Origin: Podospora bellae-mahoneyi
Lineage: Eukaryota; Ascomycota; Sordariomycetes; Sordariales; Podosporaceae
NCBI RefSeq assembly: GCF_035222275.1
Contig: NC_085884.1
Coordinates: forward strand, 4,030,001 to 4,094,000
DNA length: 64,000 nucleotides
Reading direction: 5' to 3'
Shown here piece by piece: positions 1 through 11,000 of this stretch. Position numbers and translations under genes: made by a program. Every line of letters starts with the position of its first letter. Position 1 is the first letter of the stretch. The notes under the pieces were generated by a model. That model did no database searches and was not told where the DNA came from. It saw only the letters and a program-made list of their open reading frames with translations.

Positions 1-1
1 T

Positions 2-151
2 TCAGCCAGGGCGCATATCCTCCAAATCCTGCTTCCGAATGGTTGCAATCATGACTTCAATTAGCACACCCTTGGGTGCCTCTGTCGAAGCCGAAAAGTC
101 ACCAGCAGGTATCCAAACCCAAAGCAGCTTGTGGGGGTCTCGCACGGTGAC
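2..151 (-). CDS. possible 3'-terminal exon, unrecognised product
   Basis: On the minus strand an open frame of about 49 codons ends in TGA at positions 4-2. It reads as an ordinary mixed-composition protein end: VTVRDPHKLLWVWIPAGD near its start and IRKQDLEDMRPG at its end. No start codon fits, so if real it is the last exon of a gene whose earlier exons lie upstream, toward higher coordinates. That upstream sequence (about 180-410) is low in coding character and very pyrimidine-rich. I do not recognise the family. It could equally be a chance frame, because it is short and the upstream splice acceptor cannot be fixed. Confidence 0.25.
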   Translation of the reverse strand, partial: VTVRDPHKLLWVWIPAGDFSASTEAPKGVLIEVMIATIRKQDLEDMRPG

Positions 152-410
152 AGCCCGCCCCCTCAAGCACCGTGATTCTCAGCCGGCTGGATATCTGAGT
201 TCGTCGTGTAGTTTGCAGGGAAAACATTCGGACTTGATCAAACACGCGACATGATGGATAGAACCTGGATGAAATGGATCAGGCACACTCGGACACAGGA
301 TGCATTCACCAACGTAAATGAAATTACTTCCTAGACGCAAAGTTTGCAATCGTCGTAACATAATGCCACTACTCCCTCTCCTTCCCCCTCCCTCCTTCTT
401 CTTCCCTTTT
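152..410. other. intergenic, pyrimidine-rich tract
   Basis: No convincing gene is seen. Positions about 365-485 are an almost pure C/T tract (CCCTCC-type simple sequence). This tract also forms the Gly/Lys-rich end of the neighbouring minus-strand frame. Confidence 0.5.
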
Positions 411-830
411 TTACCCTCCTTTCCCTCCCCCCTTCCCCCCTCCCCCCTCCTCCCCCTTCCCCTTCCTCCCCCTTCCACCCCTCTTGAACCCCTCCAACCA
501 CCTCCTGTGCTTCTCCACCCGAGCCTGACTCTCAGCAATAACCTTGTCCATATGTGCCACATTCTGGTTAAACTCCTTCTGTCCAGCACGATGTTGTCTG
601 GCACGGACAAATCCACTTAATAGAATGGCAAAGGCTTCGGCTGTTCGATCCCCAATCCCTGCTATGTCGCCGGGTGGCGTGTTAGTCCCGGCGTCATGAT
701 GTGAGGTGGGCTTGGGGGCGGTCTCGGGTGCGGTCTTGGGGGGGATCTCGGGCGCGGTCTCGGGGGCGAAATGGGCGGTATGGGGCTCAGAATTGTTGAC
801 AGGGGAGGTTGTGGGTTTTTTGTCGGCCAT
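411..830 (-). CDS. small Pro/Thr/Glu-rich hypothetical protein
   Basis: An ATG-initiated minus-strand frame of 139 aa. The N-terminal half is low complexity with imperfect repeats of APETAPKP type (about residues 18-45). The middle (about residues 50-115) is a more ordinary amphipathic segment, GDIAGIGDRTAEAFAILLSG then RARQHRAGQKEFNQNVAHMD, that would form helix. The last 25 residues are Gly/Lys/Arg-rich and come from the simple C/T tract. No signal peptide or membrane segment is visible. The same frame stays open further upstream to 1535, but that part looks non-coding for this gene, so the ATG at 830 is preferred. I do not recognise a family. It may be a genuine lineage-specific small protein, or an open frame extended by simple sequence. 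Confidence 0.4.
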   Translation of the reverse strand: MADKKPTTSPVNNSEPHTAHFAPETAPEIPPKTAPETAPKPTSHHDAGTNTPPGDIAGIGDRTAEAFAILLSGFVRARQHRAGQKEFNQNVAHMDKVIAESQARVEKHRRWLEGFKRGGRGRKGKGEEGGGGKGGGKGG

Positions 831-1134
831 CGTGTTGATGGGAGATGTTATGAGGGAAATGGTTTGTTGATCTGTTGGCCCGAGGGAGTAAGTGAGTGCG
901 TAAAATTGAGGGATGTTGTTGATTAGGTTGGGAAAAATAGAAGAAGAGTCGCTTTTATGGAGATCAAAAGGCGAAACATTACACATCATACCCAGGAAGA
1001 AAGTCACCGTACACTCGCAAGCCCAACAACTCTCCACCACACGGCCATCATACAACATGTCAGAAGTGTTGATTTGATTCATCCTACAGGTACCAAACAC
1101 CCTTTCCTTCAACCCCCCACATAATCCGGGCACC

Positions 1135-1535
1135 TCACTGATCAGCCCGCAAAGGAACATCAAAAGGAACAAACAAAATCCGCTCCCCCTCCCCAGTATC
1201 ATTAACATTCTTCTTGCCATCCCCATCCCTCTTCCTCTCCGACGGCGGCAAAATCGGCCTAATCCCAAGCTTAGTCCTCTTGCTTTTGTCCAGTACCACT
1301 TTGCAGTTTTCTCGTCGTGGGTAGATGTCCCTGACTGCCGCCTCAATCGCGGCCTGAAGTGGGGGCTGTGAGGGGGACACCTGATTGCGATGGAAGTGAC
1401 TCGCTTTTTCAGCTTTGGGGGTTCTTTGGGGTTGTAAGGCTCGGGGTTAGTGGCCGTGGTTGTTGGCTGTTGAAGTAGCGACATGATGATTCGGGAATGT
1501 TGAGCGGTTTTTGTTGGTTTGATGGATATTTTCAT
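1135..1535 (-). CDS. hypothetical protein region with two overlapping frames; gene model unresolved
   Basis: Two minus-strand frames look coding but are out of phase. One starts at an ATG at 1535 (alternative ATG near 1484) and reads MSLLQQPTTTATNPEPYNP and then PPKLKKRVTSIAIRCPPH. The other covers about 1380-1135 and reads QAAIEAAVRDIYPRR, then a Lys/Arg-rich stretch and ERILFVPFDVPLRADQ before its stop. No intron of normal size joins them: the only GT...AG between them is 27 nt and does not change phase. Either the second frame is an exon of a gene whose first exon lies upstream, or this is a frameshifted gene or a sequence error. No domain is recognised. Confidence 0.3.
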
Positions 1536-1853
1536 AGGCCTAAAATAGGTGATTGGTGTCAGTCTATGGAGGCAGCGTGTTTATGATAAAGCAGCAATGA
1601 GCTACAATCAGTACCTTATCTATCAACCATTGTAACAGTCAACTCCGTGGCAGTGGGTCTGGTCTGTCAAATGACATTCTGTCTCTTGACCTGACACGTA
1701 ATGTGAATCACAGTACAGCGACGATGATAATGACTATGTTTTGTTCTCCAAAACGACATCTGCTCGGTTGACTGCATGTCACAGGTTGTATCTTCAGTCC
1801 TAAACACCCAAAGCAAATCATGCAATATATACAAGAGCCCAATAAAACTCCAA
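1536..1853. other. intergenic
   Basis: About 320 bp between the hypothetical frames and the 3' end of the large Ser/Pro-rich gene. I see no gene or clear signal; it presumably holds the 3' untranslated region of the gene ending at 1854. Confidence 0.5.
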
Positions 1854-4800
1854 CTAATACCGATGCGTCTGAATCCCCCTTTTCCCAAAAAAGCCGTTCC
1901 TCAACACATTGCTACTCGCCCTCTTCATCAACTTCCCAAAAGTCCCCTTTTGATCTTCAGACCCACCACCACTATGACTATCATGTTCTGAATTAATCTC
2001 ACCAAGCTTGTTGCTCGATATTTTCTTCGTGATTGACTTGGCATGCCTCTTGATCAGAGTTCCCAAAGGAATCTTGGACGGCTTCCAAAAATGCCGTTTC
2101 CGGTCATCACCATCATCCTCCACGTGCTGAGCATCGGAATTTGGTGACGACTGTCGTAACTTATGCCGACCTTCATCATTCCACTCCTCTACGAGATAGG
2201 TTATTTGAGAAAGGGGACTCGGCTTAGTAATAGACGGCGATACCGGTCCTGAGGCTGGCGTTACAGCCGACTTTGGGGTGGTGTTAAGGCCGGGCGACGA
2301 AGGTGCAGATAGCGGGGGCCGAATGCCCTTTGGTGTCCGGTTGAAGACTTTGGATAGAATGGTAGAAGTAAAGCGTTGGGGTGACTCGGCCGGTTTCATC
2401 ACGACCTTCGTCAGATGTTCATCTGCGGGCAGCTTCACTATTGTCAAACCGCCACCCGGGGGACCAGGTCGTACTTCCTCGTTCCATTGAAAGCCGTACT
2501 TGGTCTTTCCCGGGACCAGCTTCGATTCGGCTAGTTTGACCTCTGGTCGCAGTCTGCACCCGTAAGAGCCAACCCAGCAGCGCGGATCACGCGTGTGACG
2601 AATGATCTGAAGCCTCCCGGACCGCGTCAGGGCTGACCTCTGACCAGGCGTAAAAGGGAAGGTGGCTGCGGTGCGATACTTGCGGTGTTTCTCAATTCGT
2701 GTCTTCCAGCCAGGGCCTCTGGGAATCTCGTCTTTTCCCCAAACGGCGTATATCAGCTCGTTCGCATAGCTCCGAGTGGTGCCCACTATGGTAAGACTGT
2801 CGATGTGGTGGCCTATCGTCTTCAGTGGATCGAGGATGCAAAGATAGGCATCTGGATGATATGGTACAAATTCTTGAACGTGTTAGCAAGTGTGTAGAAT
2901 TGCATTGGGAGCATAAAGGCTTACCCTCATCATCGTTCTCTGCGGTCTCATCGCTGGCGTGACCGGTGTCTGACCAACCCGATGATTCTTCCTCTGTCTC
3001 TGGCTCATCATGCCTGACTCTTCGTTCTGCCGACCCCTTCTTCCACTTCATTCCTTCCCGAAAGCCGTAATACCTGCGCACCATCAAACACAAATTCCCA
3101 ATGTTGACTCCGTCAGCCCTGGTACACTGCAAGTCGGCAAATCTCAACACCAACTGGCGAACTCTCTGAAGTCCTCTCCATTGATCCACACCGACAGCAG
3201 TTGGATGAACATTCCCTCCCAACTTGGTGTAGTCAACCTCAAGCGTGATGTATCTCATCAGAGGAGCGAAGGAGTCCATCAGAAGTGTCGCTGTCGGGCA
3301 ATTCTTCTCCGCCACAAACGGGCTGTACACAACGTGAAATCTCCGAGCAAGGAAAAAGGCGGCGAGAAAGTCGACACGCATGTCGTAGCAGACTGACATG
3401 TAAGGGTAAAGCGGAGAAATTGCAGACGCAAAGGAGTCCAAACATTCTGTAGTCCACAGCTTGCGACCATCCAGAGGATTCAGGGGCCATATTGGCTCAT
3501 AGCAATGCGGAGGGTTCATGCGAACAGGCTTTGGATTGAGGTTTCCCGTATTGTGATCGTTGAGAATCATGTTGGTAATCTTGAAGCGGGCTCGAGCGGG
3601 CAATAAGAAGTAAAGACAACGGTTTGATCTTGCTAGGCCTTTGAGCTGAGGATACCTTCCATTTTGGAGTCCTGTACGGTTTAATGTGTGTGTGCCATCG
3701 GGGTCATTGGAAGCTCTTTCCCTTCTCAGACGAAGAACTCCTTGCTGAAAGGACAGCTCTTTGTCAAAGATGACCTTATCCGCCGGGTTGTTGAGCGTTC
3801 TCTCCCACGTTACCTCAACAGTCCGATCCCAAGGAGGGTACTCGAGGGGAACGGGAGCCCGTTCCGGGGAGCGGAGAATTCTTACGGGAGGCGCATACCC
3901 AACGAATCTGGGCAGTTTCGGATATTCTTGCTTCTGTATACGTGGCTCATTGCCACAAATGAAGAGTCCGCCACTTGCAAGTGGATGGAATGGGACAGCC
4001 GGTTTATCTGCTGCTTCAGTTCCCACATCATTGGCAGGGACTCGAACGGCCGGCGTGTCCGGAGGCGCTCGCAAATCTGATGGACTTTGATGCCCCTCTG
4101 AGCACGACGGCGACGTTTTGCCGGCGCTTGACTCTCCTTGCCGCGATTGGGACTCTTTTTCAACAGCCGGTGTGGGTACTGGTGGGAAGATAATGGGTGT
4201 TGGCGAAAGTCCTTGAATCTCAGCTGGGTGTTTAAGATTCACATCCACACAGTGCGGTGAGGATATGCTCTGAAACAGTGCCTCGGCAAATAAAGCAGGA
4301 CTTCCTGGGGGGTCCAGTGGACACTTTGGCGATGCTGGGGTCGGCAGGAGTGTTGGTACAGTTGGAACTGCAGCTGGGGTTGTGGGGAGCCTGCTGGGGG
4401 CTGCCAAGGATGGTGGACTCGGAGAAAGCTTCACAGAATCTCTCGAACCGCCTTGAGTTACCGAGGCGCAGGACGAACTCCTGCGTGAAGCAGAAGTAGA
4501 GGGTGAAACAAGCTTTGACGAAGCAGTTGAAGTTGCAGATACCGGGGTTGTGGGCAGACTCGCATGTGCCGCGTGATTTCTTGATGGAATTTGCATCTGA
4601 AGCTGTTTGCCTTGGGTCCTTGTCAAACTTCGAGATTTTGTGCTCAACAGTGGATAGTGAGACGAGCACCCACGGTCTGGATCCTTGGCTATTCTTGTGT
4701 CTTGACTTTCTTGGGCTGCAGAAAGCCTTCCAGAAGGCGTTGCCGTCGTTTGACTGGCTGCCGACTTGGCCAGGATTCTCATCGAAACAGAGTGCCCAGA

Positions 4801-5835
4801 TGCCCTTTCTGGCCTCAATGTTACCTCATGAGTGGAGGAACGCCTACTGGGTGTGGTCAGAGTTGGTAGTCTCTCGGATATCCCTCCAGGCGCTCCCCCA
4901 GGAGCAGTCACAGTTGTTTGCTTCGCCAACCTACCGCTTCCTTCTTGATTAACAAGTGTTTCAGTTGACGCCGTCCCCAATCGCCTCGAGGTTGCTTGGA
5001 TTGTGGAAGGCCTTGATGACGATGTCCCTTGCTTATCTTGTGTTTTTACGGCATCCTGTACCGGAGATGATCTGGCTGGAATGGCGGATTGCGTCGCAGA
5101 AGCTCTGACGGGTTGACAGGGAATAGGGGACCTGGTGGGAGGTAGAATTCCGTTGGTTGGGTTGCCAACCGTGGAGGCAGAGCCAACCTCCCTTGTCTCG
5201 AGTTGGTCGGGGAGTCTTTTGGCCTTTGTGGGTGTCGGCGTGGGTGCAGGAGAAGGCGCCTTTGAGTCAGTTTGCCACGTGGGTGGCCCTGATGATGGTA
5301 CAGCCAAAAGGCTAGCGGGGCGTGGTCGAGGTTCGGTCTTTAGTACTCCAGATGAAAGCAAAGCAATAGGGGAACCCAGAGCGACTGGTATGCCAGAGAG
5401 CGATTGTCTCCTCGTCTCAGTCCTACTTGTTGCCATAGGCGGGACAGGTGCTTTGCTTGACGGTGTTGCACCTCGTCCATGTTGTGTCGTGGAAGGTCTT
5501 GGTCCTATTGGCGTAGTTGAGCTCCGTGGCCCTGGCAGGGAATATGATGAAGGACTTGTGAGTCGGCTGTTGCTTTTGGATTGCTTGGGGCCACTTGACG
5601 GCTTTGGACGTATCTTCACTCCCACCATTGACGGCATCGAAGACGGTTTGCGTAACGATGAGGCAGACAAGGACCTGTGCCGCGCTGCTTGAGGACTGAG
5701 TGACTTCGAACCGCCAGGTAGAGCTGTATTTTCTCCTTTGGGCGTAGGGGGCTGGGTGAACGGTGGAGTTCGTGCGGTTCGGATTGTCTGCCTGGTGCCA
5801 GTGAATGTTGGCGCAGATAGCCTAAATATCGGCAT
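1854..5835 (-). CDS. large Ser/Pro-rich protein with unrecognised globular core
   Basis: Two exons, 5835-2925 and 2872-1854, separated by a 52-bp intron (donor GTAAGC, branch TGCTAAC, acceptor AAG). Splicing joins an acidic segment, DETAENDDE, to FVPYHPDAYLCILDPL in frame and gives about 1,309 aa. Residues 1-650 are disordered and rich in Ser, Pro, Thr and basic residues. Residues about 660-1150 look folded: they hold WDRTVEVTWERTLNN, RSNRCLYFLLPARARFKI, CYEPIWPLNPLDGRKLW, a Tyr/Phe-rich stretch and, after the intron, GTTRSYANELIYAVWGK. The rest is again Ser/Lys-rich with basic patches and ends near KLMKRASSNVLRNGFFGK. No signal peptide, membrane helix or known catalytic motif is visible. I do not recognise the family. 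The layout of long disordered flanks around one core suggests a fungal regulatory or scaffold protein, which is only inference. The start may lie further upstream (see the 5990-6232 frame). Confidence 0.8.
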
Positions 5836-5989
5836 GTTAAATTTGGACTTTCAGACTTTGCGATATGGTATACATCGGGAAGGCTTGCGTCCATCAAGTA
5901 CGCGGGTGGGACAAACAAGGGCGGGGATGGGCTTGTGGAGGCAACTGAGTAGCACAAGGCCAAAAGTGACAGAACAAGTGAAGTACTGA

Positions 5990-6232
5990 CAACTCAGTTT
6001 GTTTCAGAGGTATCCGTGAGCGAGAGCCACCCAGGGCTAGAGGTGAGGATTGTCTGATGTCGCCCGTGGTGGCCGGGAGACCACCACCCTCGTTCTCGAG
6101 GACAGCTCCATCGTCAGGGGCCTTATCGTCATCATCCTCCAACAGGCGCGCAGTGCTCCCTGGTTGTCCGGCTACGGCTGTTGCGGGCTCCGGCGGTCGT
6201 TGTCTCTCCATTTGTATATAAATGGCTGTGTA
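5990..6232 (-). CDS. possible upstream exon or small acidic protein
   Basis: A minus-strand frame from an ATG at about 6232 reads MERQRPPEPATAVAGQPG, then an acidic run (LEDDDDKAPDDG), then GGSRSRIPLKQTEL. It has coding-like composition but continues into Leu/His/Cys-rich sequence that looks untranslated. It lies 150-400 bp upstream of the large Ser/Pro-rich gene on the same strand. A plausible acceptor (ATTTAG, near 5829) lies just inside that gene's first codons, with a TTTAAC branch-like site before it. This could therefore be that gene's true first exon. It might also be an independent short protein or a leader frame. Confidence 0.25.
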
Positions 6233-6370
6233 TTCGAGGTAGAGAAAGTTGGTGATGCTGCCGTCTTTGATGGCAGTGGATGCTCGGCACAAGCCATTCC
6301 GATCCCGACTTGGGTTTTCGCGACTAAGCTCCCCCTGACTTGTGCCACAAGACCCGAACCCAATGAGCAC

Positions 6371-6994
6371 GCATCATAGCTCATGGCGCCTTAAAGTTCC
6401 CCCACCATGGGCGACGAAGCCCCAACGGCGATGTGGTTCTTATGACACGGCTAACGACGCTACACCAACAAGGCGAGCCTTTCAAGGCAGCGGGGCAGCC
6501 ATCGTATATCTGGGGAGTTGGAATGGATGAGACAAGCCCAGCTCAGGTATACGAAGAAATAGGGAGGTCACTGCTAGAATTCTGCGACAGTTGCTGGCGT
6601 GAACGAGATGGAGATGTTGTGGCACACAGCGAGCAGCAAAGACAGTCTTGGCAGTCACTTAGTGGAATTGGCTTGGCGGATGTCAAAAGCGGGTCCATGC
6701 CAAGACAGCATGAAAGTGTGAAGTGGTCTAGATAAGATAAGATCATGCCGGGGTTGTTATCGATAACAGCCTAACCCTGGCAACCCCGCGAAAAAACGTC
6801 AGTCACCCCGCCATAAGCTCTGGCGGCTGCTTGAAGCTTCTGGTGCTGTCTCGTGGCGCCCGCCCTTGGTATTTTTGCCTCCTACTTTTTGCGATAAAAC
6901 ATTCGCTGACGGCGCCTCCCATAATTGTGCTGCTCTCTTGATAGCTGCACACATAAACCATCATTTACCTGAACCGCAAAGACCCACCATCACC
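6371..6994. other. intergenic, shared 5' region
   Basis: Between the minus-strand large gene and the plus-strand eEF1A-chaperone gene, so a likely divergent promoter region. Apart from the GATA cluster listed separately I see no coding or RNA gene. Confidence 0.5.
6731..6767. promoter_or_regulatory. cluster of GATA motifs
   Basis: GATAAGATAAGATC (two overlapping GATAAG sites plus GATC) is followed 12 bp later by the 12-bp palindrome GTTATCGATAAC, which carries two more GATA cores in opposite orientation. It lies about 230 bp upstream of the ATG at 6995. GATA-factor sites in fungi serve nitrogen, light and iron regulators. The motif is short and function here is inference. Confidence 0.35.
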
Positions 6995-7598
6995 ATGTCT
7001 GTCGTCGGAGGCCCCGTTCCCAAGAACTTTGACGCTGAAAATGCGGACAACCTCGAGGATGTGCGACTTCCCTGTTCCTAGGTTGCCTGCCCAGCGCTTC
7101 CATTGACACTATGATGCCGTAGATCGAGAAGCAGTTCGCCGTCAAGGCTGTCCAGCACATGGCCACCTACTGGTCCATCCTCGAGAAGGTCAAGGGCTCT
7201 ACCTTGCGCCTGACCAAGATCGACGACGAGATCTACGAGCACCTCAAGACCGACTTCCCCGAGTTCGACCCCGCTGCCACCATTGATGAAGACGAGATGA
7301 AGAGCAAAACCGGCAAGGAGAGGTGGCGCAAGTTCCTGATGGCCTACGACAAGAGGGTCGATGACTACAACTTTGGCACCATGCTGCGCTCCAACCCCAA
7401 GGCCGAGTACACCGAGGAGGATACCATCTTCGGTATGTTTTGGCTGAAGCAACGGACCTCTCGAGAATTGATCACTAACATTAAACAGTACCAAGAATGC
7501 AATTTTACGCCATCGAGATTGCGCGAAACAAACTTGGCCTGAATGACTGGATCTACGAGAAGGCGCAGCAGGAGAAGGCTGCTGGATCTAGCGCCTGA
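6995..7598 (+). CDS. PBDC1/Ypl225w-family eEF1A chaperone
   Basis: Three exons, 6995-7060, 7123-7432 and 7489-7598, giving 161 aa. Introns are 62 bp (GTGCGA...TAG) and 56 bp (GTATGT...CAG). The family is recognised from IEKQFAVKAVQHM, YWSILEKVKGS, LRLTKIDDEIYEHLKTDFPEF, MKSKTGKERWRKF, YNFGTMLR and a C-terminal FYAIEIARNKLGLNDWIYEKA, all in the expected order and at the expected length. The family was long annotated 'polysaccharide biosynthesis domain' (PBDC1). Yeast Ypl225w is now known to bind nascent eEF1A and assist folding of its GTP-binding domain on the ribosome, so the old name is misleading. The protein is cytosolic, without signal peptide or membrane segment. The exon joins restore the family consensus exactly, so the model is firm. 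Confidence 0.9.
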
Positions 7599-8014
7599 GA
7601 TAATACTTTTTCTGAAGTTAGAAATGATACCTACCTCTTCACTGTTCTTCTCAAGTGAGATGATGTCCCCTGTGACTGTACCCCGTTCTGGACCCTTGTG
7701 CGTGGCCCCCCACCATGCTTTGTTCCCCTTAGTATTGTCCTCGACCACAACCCCTGAAGAGCACCACACCACAATACCAACATCGCACAAAGGCTTACAG
7801 CTTCACTACACGTCCCATTATACTCGGGAATCAAGAGGCGGCAATCATGGAAGCCACACAGACTTTTTGTCGGGAATCAGTTCCATGCCGAAATCCGACG
7901 TCGTTTTCCCATACTTTGTCGACGCACCCATCTCGATCAATTGACAGCACTTGGTCTCATTCGTCTCGACCAATTCCATGATCCTCTCTCCCCGAGAGAC
8001 TTATCACCATCGAC
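7599..8014. other. intergenic
   Basis: About 415 bp between two plus-strand genes: 3' region of the eEF1A chaperone and 5' region of the STE6-type transporter. No further gene is seen. Confidence 0.5.
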
Positions 8015-11000
8015 ATGGTTTCCTCGTCAATTCCTCAGTCCTCTTCCCTCAATGGGTACCCGACTCCAACGACAGAGCGGGACGACATCGCCATCAAAAT
8101 GGAGGAGACACCAAGCACAAGAGAAAAGGCTGGGCCAGTCCCGACCACAAGATCGACATTCGCGACGCTATTCAGCTTCACCCGACCGAAACACATACCT
8201 CTCATTCTTCTCTCGTTTCTCACTGCTTCCCTCGTTGCGGCTGGCCGCACTGCTTATGCCATCATGCTTGGCAAGATCTTCGAAATTGTGTCGAAATGGG
8301 GTGCCGGCACCCTGACACCCAACGAGTTTGTTTCCCAGATCTCACAATGGTCCATCTACTTCGTCCTTCTTGGGCTGGGAGTATGGCTGTTTTCTTCGAT
8401 TGACATTGCCCTGTGGGTGGTGTCTGGCGAATTGAGGGCCAGGACAACAAGAGAGATCATGTTTGGATCGTTATTGCGCAAGACGGCCGGGTGGTATGAT
8501 CTCAGGGGCGAGGGTGTTTGGGCTTTGCTTGTGCAGATTCAGACGTAAGTCGCATGTTTTGAGGTGCTGAACTGGAGCCAGACTGACAAAACAACAGGCA
8601 GACCCGAGAGCTTCAGCTGGCCACCTCCCAGACATTGGGCTTTTTGGTCTGCGATGTGCTGGTCTTTGTGGCCTGCTTCATCGTCGCTTTTTCCTTCTCC
8701 TGGAAACTCACGCTGGTGCTGCTCGCTACTGGCGTGCCATCGGCTGTGATACTCTGGGCCCTCGGCCGCTTCCTCGATCCCGCCATCGAAGGGCAGAAAC
8801 GAGAATTAGCAGAGGCTGCCAAGCATGCCACCGCCGCAACCACATCCATCGATATCGTCAAGGTTTACAATGCAGCCGATCAGGAAGCCTTTCAGTTCAT
8901 CTCAGCCATCCGCCGGTCTGCCAAGTACTACTCGAGGCAGGTGCTTTGCAACTGCGGCCAGATGAGCTACATCAAGATGTGGATGATCATGCTGTTCGTG
9001 GTGGGCTTTTACTTTGCCGTTGTTCTCGTCGGGAGAGGTGATCTCACTCCGGGAAATGCACTCACGACCTTTTACGCTGCTTTGAGTGCTTTCAAGAGTA
9101 TGGAGACTCTGGGGCCCGAGTGGCTGATATTGGCCAAGGGAATGCAGGCTGCGCAGCTGCTCAAGAATGTGGCCGGTGAGGAGGCAAATGAGGAGCTCGA
9201 CAAGAATAACGGATGGAAGAAGCCTTCAAGCTGCGCGGGCGACATCAAGATGACGAATGTCAGCTTTGCCTATCCCTCCAACCCAACCAAGACGGTGCTC
9301 GAGCCATCGACGTTTCACTTTCCCGAGGGAGAACTCACTTTTGTTGTGGGCAGGAGTGGTTCTGGGAAGAGTACGCTGGGAAATCTTTTGCTGAGATTCT
9401 ATGAACCTACCGATGGCCGCATTACTGTCGACGGCCATGACGTTACGACACTTGATCTGGAATGGCTACGCCGCAATGTCACACTCATTCAGCAGTCAAG
9501 CATCCTGTTCAACGATACCTTCGCCAAGAACGTTGCGTTTGGTGCCACCGAGCCGGACAAGGTCCCCCCTGAGGCGATCCAGCATGCCTGCGGCATGGCG
9601 CTTCTCCAGTCCACCATCACGGGCATGCCTGATGGCATCAACACGCAGCTCGGTTCTGGCGGCCACAACCTCAGCGGTGGACAAAAGCAACGGCTGGCAC
9701 TTGCCAGAGCAAAGCTTCGTGATCCCCCTGTGCTCATCCTCGACGAAATCACCAGCGGTTTGGACCCCGTCAGCAGAACCATGATCATGGAAGCTATCCG
9801 CCTCTGGCGCAAGGACAGGACCACCATCATCATCACCCACGAGGTGGGGCATATTGAAGATGACGACTTTGTCTATGTCATGGCCGATGGTCGAGTTGTC
9901 CAACAAGGTCCTGGCAAGGAGATTGCCGCCGAAGAAGATGGACTCTTTGGGTCTTTGCTCGCTTCGGCAGATGATGCCTGCTCTTCAAGAGGGTTCGCCT
10001 CAACCGACAGCGACGTTGATAGTGTCTACGAGCTGTCTGATGACGAGCCACTCCAGGAGGCCAGCTATGGGAAATTCCTCCGCGGGGCATTGATCGACAA
10101 TCCTAGGATGCATTCGCTCCGTTTTTTCCCTCGCATGTCGTGGACATCTGATCCTGTTCAGCCTCCTCCTCCTCCTCCTCAGCAGCGTCGACGGTCCACT
10201 GCCGCTAGGCCCACTTCGCGCGTTTCGTTGAGGCCGCAGAGCATGCACATCGTCACGACAATGGGACGAGAAGTGCAGAGCAGCAGGATTCCGAATGCGA
10301 GACAGGAAGAGAAGCCGTCGGTGGCGGAGAGCTCGGCGTCGTTGGACTCGCTGGACAAGTTCTTTTTGGAACACTTGGCGAGCAAGAAGGATAGGAAGAA
10401 GGGACGGACGATTAAGGGTGATCGGTTACCTTCTATTGGGGCCATCTTGAAGACTGTTTGGCCTACGCTTGATAAGAGGGGGAGGTTGCAGTTGATAGCT
10501 GGCTTGCTTTTGTGTCTGGTCATTGCGGCTGGCAACCCGGTTTTCTCCTTTATCTTTGCCAATCTCATTGGGGCGTTTTGGCTGCCTGAGGGGCCGGAGT
10601 CGGCGGGGAGCACGTGGGCGGGATACCTGGCGATTGTTGCGGTGGTTGATGCCAGTGCGACGTTTCTCGGGTACTTTTTCCTGGAGAAGGTTGCTCAGAA
10701 GTGGGTGAATGCGCTGAGGGCTGAGGCCATCAGACGGATCCTCAGCCAGCCCAAGTCTTGGTTCGACAAGGCGAATCATTCTCCTAACAGGATAACGCAA
10801 TGCCTGGATCGGAACGCGGAAGAGATGAGGAAGTTGGTGGGCATGTTTCTGCCGATTGTGCTGACGGTTTCGCTGATGATTCTGACGTCGTTGGTTTGGG
10901 CGTTGATCATCAAGTGGGATCTTACTCTGGTGGCTTTGGCTGGTTTGCCTGTGGCTATTGCGGCTGCGAGGGGGAATGCGGCAATGAGCGACAAGTGGGA

